Assembly (NCBI GenBank): GCA_002432425.1
Contig: DJEL01000010.1
Span: 1 to 26,542, forward strand
Origin: Lachnospiraceae bacterium UBA5899
GTDB lineage: Bacteria; Bacillota; Clostridia; Lachnospirales; Lachnospiraceae
Length of the DNA: 26,542 nucleotides
Direction of reading: 5' to 3'
Shown: positions 1-7,490 of the stretch, one piece after another
Layout of the letters: each line of letters starts with the position of its first letter
How positions within the stretch are numbered: the stretch's first letter is position 1
Notes under the pieces: model-generated
Databases searched by the model: none
Told to the model about the DNA's origin: nothing
What the model saw: only the letters and a program-made list of their open reading frames with translations
Position numbers and translations under genes: made by a program

Positions 1-734
1 GATGCTTTCCGGGGAATGAAGCCAAAGGACATCGTGCCCTATATTGAGGGCGAGCCTTACATCAGCAGAGTACCGGCGGAACCGGGACTGACCAATGCCG
101 TCAGGGAAGAAAACGGACGGAGAGTAACAGGCTTCAACACGGAAAATCAGGAAATCAACGAGGGACTGACCAGATTTGATATTATCTGCTATGTACGGCT
201 GCCGGAACGGAGCGAAGAAAAGGCATCTGACGGCGAAAAGAAGCCGCTGACCCAGATTATCATCAACGTGGAGATACAGAAAAATCAGCCGAAGAAGTAT
301 AAAATCTTAAACTGGTCCATTTTCTATGTATGCAGACAGATTTCCGCCCAGAAGGAAAGGGACTTTGTGGGTTCCCATTACGATGATATTAAAAATGTGT
401 ATTCCATCTGTATGAACTGCACCGGCTTCTGGGCGCTGTATTTTCCAAAAAGCTTACATTGGAAGAAAAATTGGATATACTACAGGAATACGATGTTCCT
501 GTGGAAGAAGAATTCAGAAAGGATGTGAACGAGATGTGTAACTTAGGTGAAGGAATTTTGGAAGACGGCATTGAGATTGGATGGCAGCGCTGTCTGGAAG
601 AAGGCAGGAAAGAAAGCCAGCAAATGATTAGAAATATGCGCAAAAACGGATTTACCGCAGAACAGATAGCGGCAGCCATTGATAAAGAGCTGGAAGAGGT
701 GCAGGCTATTCTGGCAGGTTCACCGCAGGGATGA
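1..734 (+). pseudogene. Decayed Rpn/PD-(D/E)XK nuclease (transposase-family) gene, 5' end outside the window
   Basis: The reading frame is open from base 1, so the true start is upstream. Residues encoded at about 40-410 (IEGEPYIS, then NTENQEINEGLTRFDI, NVEIQKNQPKKYKILN, SQ-type QKERDF and YDDIKNVYSIC) match the N-terminal nuclease half of the Rpn/PD-(D/E)XK transposase family, including an E-x-Q motif expected in the active site. At about base 415-430 the similarity breaks off. The family-like text resumes in another frame (LLGAVFSKKLTLEEKLDILQ, then EMCNLGEGI and a charged C-terminal helix) and ends at 734. Family members normally have roughly 80-100 residues between these two parts, so I infer an internal deletion that also shifted the frame. 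Such genes occur in many scattered copies in Lachnospiraceae genomes. The product is probably not functional. The estimated size of the missing part comes from memory of the family, not from an alignment. Confidence 0.75.
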
Positions 735-780
735 GCTCCGATATAGGATTTGATGAACGGAGGGAGGCGGAAAGGTTCAC

Positions 781-1842
781 ATGCAGGAACAAACACAAAA
801 ACAGGAAGCCCTGCTTTCCCTGTTGGAACAGAAGGGCTATCCGCAGGACCTCTGTCAGGAAATCCTGCGGTACATGAGCACGGACTTTAGGATGGACCGA
901 ATGACGGCATACCTGCAGCAAAATGCACATCCCTCGCCGGAAGAGGCAGTGGATGAAATGCTTGCCATTCTGGAAGACCCCAAGGCAAAAGCACGTAAAA
1001 AAGGGGTATCAAAAACAAAGACAGATGGCAAAGCGGCAACAAAACAAAAGAAAACGGAACGGGGAAGAGCAGAAGTTTCCATAAAAATAGAGGACAATCT
1101 CCCCAACCTGTTTATCCGCAGCTTTTCCATTGACTGGGACAAGTTAGAGGACGGCTCCTATGTAAAAGAAATTCCGGCGCTTAACAGCCTGCGGGAGTTT
1201 CGGTTCCGGAAACGGATTACTTTTTTCGTGGGAGAAAACGGTTCCGGCAAGTCCACTTTGCTGGAAGCGCTGGCGATTGCCAAGGGACTGAACCCGGAGG
1301 GCGGTACGAGAAATTATAATTTCAGCACCTATGACGATTATTCAACGTTAAAGTCGGCGATTACCTTTCAAAGCGGTATGCTGAAACCGAAGTGGAGTTA
1401 TTTTTTACGGGCGGAGAGCTTCTACAACGTGGCGTCGGAGGCGGCGCGTAATTATAACGATGACGGATGCATGACGGACTTTCATGCCCGTTCCCACGGG
1501 GAAAGTTTTTTAGAGTTTATTCTGGAAAATGATGAGAAAGGGCTGTATTTTATGGACGAGCCCGAGGCGGCGCTGTCACCGCAGCGGCAGTTGACATTAC
1601 TGCTGCATCTGGTGAAAATGGCGGAAAAAGGCTCCCAGTTTGTTATTGTGACCCATTCCCCGATTTTGCTGGGGACACCGGATGCCGATATTGTTTCCTT
1701 TGACGAAGGCGAACTGCACAGAATTTCTTACGAGGAAACGGAAAGTTATCAGGTGACGAAATTATTCCTGGAAAACAGGGAAGTTATGCTGCGGCAGTTA
1801 TTACAGGAGGAAACAGAGTGCGAAACAGATGCCGAAATCTGA
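781..1842 (+). CDS. COG3910-type ABC-like ATPase with extra N-terminal helical domain
   Basis: This is a soluble P-loop ATPase of 353 residues. The core (about residues 105-345) has Walker A GENGSGKST (151-159), an ABC-type signature SHGES (238-242), Walker B with catalytic glutamate GLYFMDEPEAALSP (254-267, E260) and the H-loop THSP (H292). Together with FLRAESFYNV before the signature, this fits the 'predicted ATPase' family COG3910, whose cellular role is not established. Residues 1-70 form a separate helical segment (EEAVDEMLAIL), joined to the core by a lysine-rich linker (about 68-98). I recall a similar short domain as a stand-alone small protein in Lachnospiraceae, so this looks like a fusion. 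The start follows a GGGAGGCGG ribosome binding site. The 3' end overlaps the next gene by 25 bases, which suggests translational coupling and a shared function. Family membership is fairly certain; the function is unknown. Confidence 0.8.
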   Translation: MQEQTQKQEALLSLLEQKGYPQDLCQEILRYMSTDFRMDRMTAYLQQNAHPSPEEAVDEMLAILEDPKAKARKKGVSKTKTDGKAATKQKKTERGRAEVSIKIEDNLPNLFIRSFSIDWDKLEDGSYVKEIPALNSLREFRFRKRITFFVGENGSGKSTLLEALAIAKGLNPEGGTRNYNFSTYDDYSTLKSAITFQSGMLKPKWSYFLRAESFYNVASEAARNYNDDGCMTDFHARSHGESFLEFILENDEKGLYFMDEPEAALSPQRQLTLLLHLVKMAEKGSQFVIVTHSPILLGTPDADIVSFDEGELHRISYEETESYQVTKLFLENREVMLRQLLQEETECETDAEI

Positions 1843-2624
1843 TACTGGATTTTACACATGTTTATGAGGACGAAACGGTCCGGGACAGGGAACAGTTTCA
1901 GTGGATTGACTGCTCCGATATTGCGGAAAGCCATTTGTACTGCTCCCCGTCTGCCTATGAAGAAATCCGAAAGAGGATTGAACCGTTTGGAATTTCCGGA
2001 ATTCATTTTATTGATTCCGGAAATTATCATTATGTAACCAAAATTATGACGGATTTTCTGAAAGAGCCGTTTGTTTTAGTCTGCTTCGACCACCACACGG
2101 ATATGCAGAAGCCCATGGTGGAAGGAATGACAAGCTGCGGGGACTGGGCAGGACAGGTGCTTAAGGAAAACACATATTTACAGCAGTTGGTTTTAATTGG
2201 ACCGCCGCAGCGCGATATAGACGGGATAGAAAACGGAAAACCGCAGACACAAAACATACAAACGGGGGAGAAGGGCAAGCTTCTCACGTTTTCGGAAGAG
2301 GAATTACAAAACGGAACGGCAAAGGCGAAGGTGGCGCAGATAAAAGAGGGACTGCCTTTTTACATTTCCATCGATAAGGATGTTTTGAGCAGAAGGTTTA
2401 CGGAAACGAACTGGAACCAGGGGGACATGACCCTGCCCATGCTGGAGCATCTGCTGCAGTTTTTTTTACAGAAGGGAAAAGTACGCGGCGTGGACATCTG
2501 CGGGGAATGCCAGATGGATATGCCGCTGCCGGAGTATCTGGAGGCGGAAGAAATCAACAGCGAAACCAATGTGGAGCTTTACCGGTACATCCGAAATGAA
2601 TGTATGGGGGAAGACAGAAAGTAA
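1818..2624 (+). CDS. Ureohydrolase (arginase)-fold protein, metal site intact, substrate unknown
   Basis: This 268-residue protein has the signature pattern of the arginase/agmatinase superfamily: H71 in GNYHY (position of the GGDHS histidine), D91-x-H93-x-D95 in FDHHTDMQ (DAHxD motif) and D186-x-D188 in SIDKDV (SxDxDxxD motif), with E230 in GVDICGE near the end. These are the six usual ligands of a binuclear manganese site. The loop after DxD is TNWNQG rather than the GTGTP-type loop of true arginases, so the substrate is probably not arginine. The UPF0489-like or deacetylase-like branches of the fold are alternatives. The start is GTG at 1818, seven bases after AGGAGG (1805-1810), inside the end of the ATPase gene. 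This favours coupled translation with that gene. I infer an enzyme acting together with, or controlled by, the ATPase; nothing in the sequence names the reaction. Confidence 0.7.
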   Translation: MRNRCRNLILDFTHVYEDETVRDREQFQWIDCSDIAESHLYCSPSAYEEIRKRIEPFGISGIHFIDSGNYHYVTKIMTDFLKEPFVLVCFDHHTDMQKPMVEGMTSCGDWAGQVLKENTYLQQLVLIGPPQRDIDGIENGKPQTQNIQTGEKGKLLTFSEEELQNGTAKAKVAQIKEGLPFYISIDKDVLSRRFTETNWNQGDMTLPMLEHLLQFFLQKGKVRGVDICGECQMDMPLPEYLEAEEINSETNVELYRYIRNECMGEDRK

Positions 2625-2631
2625 ATTCATT

Positions 2632-2660
2632 TTGACAAAGCGGACACGGGGAAGTAAACT
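2632..2660 (+). promoter_or_regulatory. Sigma-A type promoter of the AraC-family regulator gene
   Basis: A perfect -35 box TTGACA (2632-2637) is followed after 17 bases by TAAACT (2655-2660, four of six matches to TATAAT). It lies directly after the stop codon of the ureohydrolase-fold gene and 34 bases before the regulator start, so the regulator is probably transcribed on its own. Confidence 0.6.
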
Positions 2661-2694
2661 GAGATAAAAATGGGGAAGGGTATGCAGGTATCAC

Positions 2695-4947
2695 ATGAAG
2701 AAACGAAAGAAGCTATCCTTAAAGCAGGCGTATTACAGAACATTTGCGGGACTGATTGTTCTGCCTCTTTTGATTGTTCTGGCGGTATCACTGCTTATTT
2801 TAGGAAAAAAATATAAAGAACAGGCAGTGGAAAACATAGAGAGTGTGCAGAAAACGGTTGCAGCGGGATTGCTGTCCGATGCGGATTTTATGTCCATGCG
2901 CCTGTCACAGATTACCAATGTGAACAACAACATGATAATGCAGTATGCGGTGGACGTGGACAACGGCAACTACGAGGAACGGTACGAGTATCAGGAGCTT
3001 TTGAACCAGGCGGGCAATATGATTATCGAGCCCGTAAAAGATGTGGTTTCGGTGGCGTTTTATATGAAAAGCGGCAATGAAATTTTCTTAAAAAGCCATA
3101 TACGCCGTTCTCTGGAGGAAATCAGGGAATACCAATGGTATCAGGATGCGCTTGCACAGCCGAATTCCGTTAAAATCGGTTCTTACCAGACAAAGGAGTC
3201 CGGCGATTTGTACGAGGGCGGAGCCGGGGACAGGCTGGTGCTGATTTACGCGATAGCACCCGATACGATGATGGACAGGTCACAGAGCGTGGAGATGGTA
3301 GTGCTGTACCAGACCACGGATATGGGAAATGCCATCCGTAACTTTAACCGCAGTTACTTAAAGGGAAGCAATAAACTGGGAATTATGCAGATTGTGGACG
3401 AAAACGGCAATGCGGTTTTTAAGACGGAAGAGGAATTACAGCAAAAACGACGCGGTTATACGCTGGTAAGGACGAAAGTAGAACTGGGGAATGTAAACTG
3501 GTACATAGAAAGCAGCATTAAGACCACGGAGCTCATGAGAGAGTTTACGCAGATAGCAGTCATGATTTTGGCGGTAGCCGCTTTTATCTTTGCCTTTGCG
3601 GCTTACTTTGCGGGATATTTTATTAAGAAAATTGTAAATCCCATAGAGGAACTGAGCGCCGGCTTAAAACAGATTGAGGATGGAAATATGGACATCCACA
3701 TTATCCCGCAGGGGCAGGCGGAAATCCGGGGAGTGATTCATCATTTTAATGCCATGGCAAGAAGTCTGCATTCCCTGATAGAGGATTACGAGGAAAAGGT
3801 ACGCCGGGCGGAGAAAACACCGCAGGATTACCTGGCTGCCATGCTAAAAGGAGAAATGACACCGGAACAGACGAAAGAGGAATATCCGGATTTCTTTGCC
3901 GACAGCTATGTGATGGTTCATGTAAGCTTTGTGTCCCTGAACGGCGAAAATATGGATGCGGATACCGCCAGACAGGTTTTTGAGGGCTTTGACCGAAATC
4001 CCCGCTATTCCTTACGATGTGTGGGATTTCTGGAAAACGTATACAATGCCTTTCTATGCTACCGGGTTATGGAAGAGGATTACCGTTCCCGTCTGGAAAG
4101 CCTTGTAAAAGAGCTGCAAAGTTATGCAAGAGCGGAAGGAAAAGTGGAATTGGAATGCTGCATAGGAGAAAAGTGCAGCGGCGCGGAAGTCTTTGCGCAG
4201 GCGGCAGCGGAGGTGCGTAATTATTCCGTATTACGGTTTCTGTACGGTGAGAATGCTGTCGTGAACTTAGCGGACGGGAAAGAGGAAAAGCAGGAGCTGC
4301 TTCGGAAAGCAGAGGAATATAAAAAACTGGCGGATACCCTCTATGGAGCGGACGATAAGAATTTTACTCTTGAAAAGGAAAAACTGTACGAGAAAATCAA
4401 CACAGCGGACAGGACGGAGGCGGAAAAGAACATCTACGGTGTGATTTTAGCCATAGCCGTCCGGTTTGAAACGGAACATATCCGCCTTGCCGATATTTTT
4501 AATCAGGAATACAATTACCGGGAAAAGGTGGACCGGCTCGAAGATGTACGAAGCATGAAAATGTGGATTACCAATTATGTAAACTGGGTTATGGATTATG
4601 CCAGCAGCAAAGTGGAAGCGGTGGAAACCAATGTCATTGTAAAGGCAAAGCGCTATCTGGCAGACCATTACGATAACCCGGAGCTGACGCTTTCGGAAGT
4701 GGCGGAGGCAGTGGGACTCAGTGAAAAGTATTTTACCAACCGCTTTACGAAGGAAACGGGAGAAACCTTTTCCAATTATCTGACACAGTTAAGGATACAG
4801 AAGGCAAAAGAGTTGTTGAAAACCACTACTTTTAAGAGCTATGAAATCAGTGAAATGGTCGGATACCGGAATGCGGAGCATTTCAGCAGAATGTTTAAGA
4901 AGGAAACAGGCTGTACTCCGGCGCAGTACCGGAAACAGGAAAATTGA
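2695..4947 (+). CDS. Membrane-anchored AraC-family transcriptional regulator (extracytoplasmic sensor, HAMP, HTH)
   Basis: This is a 750-residue one-component regulator. A basic N-terminus precedes a first membrane segment (about residues 15-37). A sensor region of roughly 245 residues outside the membrane (Cache-like, as in YesM-type sensors) leads to a second membrane segment (about 286-310). A HAMP-like stretch follows (IVNPIEELSAGLKQIEDGNM), then a cytoplasmic linker domain, and a C-terminal double helix-turn-helix AraC domain (about 649-750, with LSEVAEAVGLSEKYFTNRF and ISEMVGYRNAEHFSRMF). Such proteins bind DNA while tethered to the membrane and usually control a neighbouring sugar uptake operon. 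The galactoside operon begins 195 bases downstream, so I infer that this protein is its activator. The start has only a weak ribosome binding site (AGGTA at 2685-2689); an upstream GGGGAAGGG is somewhat distant. The gene has its own promoter and terminator. Confidence 0.85.
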   Translation: MKKRKKLSLKQAYYRTFAGLIVLPLLIVLAVSLLILGKKYKEQAVENIESVQKTVAAGLLSDADFMSMRLSQITNVNNNMIMQYAVDVDNGNYEERYEYQELLNQAGNMIIEPVKDVVSVAFYMKSGNEIFLKSHIRRSLEEIREYQWYQDALAQPNSVKIGSYQTKESGDLYEGGAGDRLVLIYAIAPDTMMDRSQSVEMVVLYQTTDMGNAIRNFNRSYLKGSNKLGIMQIVDENGNAVFKTEEELQQKRRGYTLVRTKVELGNVNWYIESSIKTTELMREFTQIAVMILAVAAFIFAFAAYFAGYFIKKIVNPIEELSAGLKQIEDGNMDIHIIPQGQAEIRGVIHHFNAMARSLHSLIEDYEEKVRRAEKTPQDYLAAMLKGEMTPEQTKEEYPDFFADSYVMVHVSFVSLNGENMDADTARQVFEGFDRNPRYSLRCVGFLENVYNAFLCYRVMEEDYRSRLESLVKELQSYARAEGKVELECCIGEKCSGAEVFAQAAAEVRNYSVLRFLYGENAVVNLADGKEEKQELLRKAEEYKKLADTLYGADDKNFTLEKEKLYEKINTADRTEAEKNIYGVILAIAVRFETEHIRLADIFNQEYNYREKVDRLEDVRSMKMWITNYVNWVMDYASSKVEAVETNVIVKAKRYLADHYDNPELTLSEVAEAVGLSEKYFTNRFTKETGETFSNYLTQLRIQKAKELLKTTTFKSYEISEMVGYRNAEHFSRMFKKETGCTPAQYRKQEN

Positions 4948-4958
4948 GTGAAAACAAC

Positions 4959-4985
4959 AAAACGCAGGAAAAATCCTGCGTTTTT
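4959..4985 (+). terminator. Intrinsic terminator after the AraC-type regulator
   Basis: A perfect 11-bp inverted repeat, AAAACGCAGGA (4959-4969) and TCCTGCGTTTT (4974-4984), encloses an AAAA loop and runs into a short T tract. It starts 12 bases after the regulator stop codon and separates that gene from the transport operon. Confidence 0.85.
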
Positions 4986-5093
4986 GTTACGTTTTATCAA
5001 GAAATCCAACCATACATCAAAAACAGGAAATCGCAGGTTCTTACCAAATATCAAGAAAACGGAAGAAATGAAATGGTGGGAAAAGGGGCGCAT

Positions 5094-5102
5094 TGCTATA
5101 CT
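5094..5102 (+). promoter_or_regulatory. Probable extended -10 promoter of the galactoside operon
   Basis: TGCTATACT holds a TG-n extension directly before a good -10 box (TATACT, 5097-5102). No convincing -35 box is present 17 bases upstream, which fits a promoter that depends on an activator such as the upstream AraC protein. The solute-binding protein start codon is 40 bases downstream. I saw no cre-like catabolite site nearby. Confidence 0.5.
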
Positions 5103-5142
5103 GGGCTCATAAACAAAACCCAACCAAAGGAGGACGTTACAT

Positions 5143-6492
5143 ATGAGAAAGAAATTGATAGCAAGCGTGCTTGCCTGTGTTTTAAGCACAGCCTTATTAG
5201 CAGGATGCGGCAGTACAGATGCCGGAAGCGGTAATGGTAATACCGAAACAGGAAACGGCAATACCGCTGCAAACGGTGAGGAGTTAAGCGGAACGCTTAC
5301 CTTTGCCATCTGGGATAACAACCTGAATGACTTTATCGAAAGCAATGATATGATTGGTAAGTTTCAGGAGAAATATCCCAATATAGATATTGAGGTAGAA
5401 AAGATTAAGGATGACTCCGAATACTGGAACGCCATGAAGATGAGAGCATCCGCAAACCAGCTCCCCGATGTGATGTTTAATAAGACCTTTACCCTTTCCC
5501 GGTTTAAGGACTATCTGGTAGATTTGTCCGATACCGAAGCGGCAAAGAACAATGAACTGGCAGCAGGCTACGCAGTAGACGGAAAAATCCTCGGCATCCC
5601 CATGACATGCGGTTACGAATATGTATATTATTGGAAAGACATGTTCCGGGATGCAGGTGTGGAAGTTCCCACCACCTGGGGTGAGTTTGAAAATGTGGCA
5701 AAGAAACTGCAGGATTATTACGGAAAAGACAATGCCAACTTCATGGCAATCGCCTGCGGCTTCAAGGATGAATGGCCTGATTACCCTTATATGGAATTCA
5801 TGCCGGCCTTAGAGTCCGGCAACGGACAGAACTGGAACACCATGGCTTCCCAGGATGTTCCGTTCTCCGAAGACACCGACATTTATAAAGCTTACAGCAA
5901 AATTTACGAACTGTTTACTTCCGGCTGCTTCGGCAAAGACCCCTTAGGACTTGGATCCGACCAGGCAACATCCCTCTTCGCATCCAAGCAGGCAGCCATC
6001 ATTGCTTTAGGCGACTGGGGATTACAGAATATCCAGAACCAGGCGGAGGATATTTCCGAACTCGGCAGCTTCTACCTTCCGACCAGAAATACAACCTCTG
6101 ACCCTTACAATGTTATCGTACAGGGTGACTCCTTCATGGGTGTAACCACACATTCCAAAAATCCGGAAGCCGCAAAGGCATTTGTAGAATGGTTCTATTC
6201 CGATGAGTGGTATCCCGATTACCTGAACTATATTTCTTCCGCATCTTCCATGAAGACATTTGAGAAGGAAAAGGACCCCGTGCTGGCAGAAGCCGATGAA
6301 CTCTGCCCGGATAAGCAGATGATTATGTACGACGGCGGCGGAGACGATTTTACCGCCATCCAGAATGAAACAACATTTGACTACAAGAAATTAGGCGCAG
6401 AAATGCTGACCGGCAATTTTGACTTTGCAGCAAAGATGTCCGAATTAAACCAGAAATGGACGGACGCAAGAACCAAATTAGGTATTCAGTAA
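5143..6492 (+). CDS. Sugar ABC transporter substrate-binding lipoprotein (CUT1 family)
   Basis: This is the extracellular sugar-binding component of an ABC importer, 449 residues. The N-terminus is a lipoprotein signal peptide with positive residues (MRKKL), a hydrophobic core and the lipobox LLAGC, so C22 is the expected lipidated cysteine. A Gly/Asn/Thr-rich linker follows (residues 23-48), then a family 1 solute-binding fold (TFAIWDNN, FQEKYPNIDIEVEKI, and later AAKAFVEWFYSDEWYPDYL). It is the first gene of the operon, with a strong AAAGGAGG site 10 bases before ATG. The two permease genes and the beta-galactosidase genes downstream suggest that the ligand is lactose or another beta-galactoside. 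The sequence alone does not prove this ligand; a galacto-oligosaccharide is equally possible. A stem-loop follows the gene. Confidence 0.9.
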   Translation: MRKKLIASVLACVLSTALLAGCGSTDAGSGNGNTETGNGNTAANGEELSGTLTFAIWDNNLNDFIESNDMIGKFQEKYPNIDIEVEKIKDDSEYWNAMKMRASANQLPDVMFNKTFTLSRFKDYLVDLSDTEAAKNNELAAGYAVDGKILGIPMTCGYEYVYYWKDMFRDAGVEVPTTWGEFENVAKKLQDYYGKDNANFMAIACGFKDEWPDYPYMEFMPALESGNGQNWNTMASQDVPFSEDTDIYKAYSKIYELFTSGCFGKDPLGLGSDQATSLFASKQAAIIALGDWGLQNIQNQAEDISELGSFYLPTRNTTSDPYNVIVQGDSFMGVTTHSKNPEAAKAFVEWFYSDEWYPDYLNYISSASSMKTFEKEKDPVLAEADELCPDKQMIMYDGGGDDFTAIQNETTFDYKKLGAEMLTGNFDFAAKMSELNQKWTDARTKLGIQ

Positions 6493-6520
6493 AACAGCAG
6501 TATCTGTAAATAAAGGGAAT

Positions 6521-6541
6521 GGGAGCTGCGTTGCAGCTCCC
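6521..6541 (+). other. Stem-loop between binding-protein and permease genes
   Basis: GGGAGCTGC (6521-6529) and GCAGCTCCC (6533-6541) form a perfect 9-bp GC-rich stem with a three-base loop. No T tract follows (next bases CAAAACTATA), so it is not a full intrinsic terminator. Structures at this place in sugar ABC operons often protect the 3' end of the abundant binding-protein message or cause partial termination; that role is inferred here. Confidence 0.7.
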
Positions 6542-6566
6542 AAAACTATAATAGTGAGGGATATGT

Positions 6567-7490
6567 ATGAGTAAGTTAAACAAAAAAAGAAAACAATTTA
6601 TAATGTTATCCCTGCTCCTGCCGGTTACCCTCTTAATTGCCTTCGTCGTTTTTCCGGCAATGGATCTTTTCCGGCTGAGCTTTACCAACTGGGATGGCTT
6701 TTCCGCTAAATATGATTTTATTAAATTTGACAATTACATTTCGATGTTTAAGAATAAAGACCTGTGGATGTCCTTAAAAAACAATGCGGTATACTTTGTG
6801 GTACACCTTTGCATGATTCCGGTGGAGCTTGCCTTTGCGGTGCTTCTTACCAGCAAGCTGCGGGCTGCCAAATTCTATAAGACGATGGTATTTTTACCTT
6901 ATATCATCAACGGTGTGGCAATATCCTACGCATTTTCCTATTTCTTCTCCCCGATAAACGGTGCCTTCAACGAAATCCTGACCACCGTTCACTTGGAGGG
7001 ATTAATCAGGAACTGGCTGTCCGATGAAAAGATTGTAAACTTTGTGCTGTCCTTTGTGTCCCTGTGGCGGTTCAGCGGTTACCATATTATCCTGTTTATG
7101 GCGGCTCTGCAGTCCATACCGGCGGATATTCTGGAGGCAGCCAAGATTGACGGAGCCGGAACGGCACAGATTTTCCGGTACATTCAGGTACCTTCCATTA
7201 TGCTGATGGTGGATTTCATCCTGTTTGACAATATCCGCGGCGCCCTGCAGGTATTTGATATTCCTTTTGTTATGACGGCAGGCGGACCCGGCTATGCATC
7301 CTCCACCTTCACTCTGTATACCATTAAAACCGCTTTCACCTTCTCCAATTTCGGCCTGGCGGCAACCATGGCGGTAGCGATTATGGTTATGATTGTTATC
7401 GTATACGTGATACAGAACCAGATTATTCACGGCCTTGTTCTCAAAGACAGAAAAAAGGCAGTAGAAAAGGAGGATGAATCGGATGATTAA
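6567..7490 (+). CDS. Sugar ABC transporter permease, MalF-like
   Basis: This 307-residue integral membrane protein has about six hydrophobic segments, starting with MLSLLLPVTLLIAFVVFPAM. Near residues 187-210 it has the EAA loop (ILEAAKIDGAGTAQIFRYIQ), the cytoplasmic helix that contacts the ATPase in binding-protein-dependent importers. It pairs with the next gene to make the translocation pore of the CUT1-type transporter. ATG at 6567 follows GTGAGGG (6554-6560); another ATG at 6563 is in a different frame. The 3' end overlaps the second permease, so the two are probably coupled. No ATPase gene is present in the operon, so the pore probably uses a shared MsmK-type ATPase encoded elsewhere; this is known for many Firmicutes CUT1 systems but not shown here. 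Confidence 0.88.
   Translation: MSKLNKKRKQFIMLSLLLPVTLLIAFVVFPAMDLFRLSFTNWDGFSAKYDFIKFDNYISMFKNKDLWMSLKNNAVYFVVHLCMIPVELAFAVLLTSKLRAAKFYKTMVFLPYIINGVAISYAFSYFFSPINGAFNEILTTVHLEGLIRNWLSDEKIVNFVLSFVSLWRFSGYHIILFMAALQSIPADILEAAKIDGAGTAQIFRYIQVPSIMLMVDFILFDNIRGALQVFDIPFVMTAGGPGYASSTFTLYTIKTAFTFSNFGLAATMAVAIMVMIVIVYVIQNQIIHGLVLKDRKKAVEKEDESDD

Noticed and set aside
4986..5142. Catabolite-responsive (cre) site before the galactoside operon
   Set aside because: No stretch close to the TGWAANCGNTNWCA pattern was found by eye.
4944..5234. Forward open frame of 96 residues overlapping the operon promoter and signal peptide region
   Set aside because: It spans a strong terminator and promoter and overlaps the lipoprotein start; no family resemblance and no ribosome binding site.
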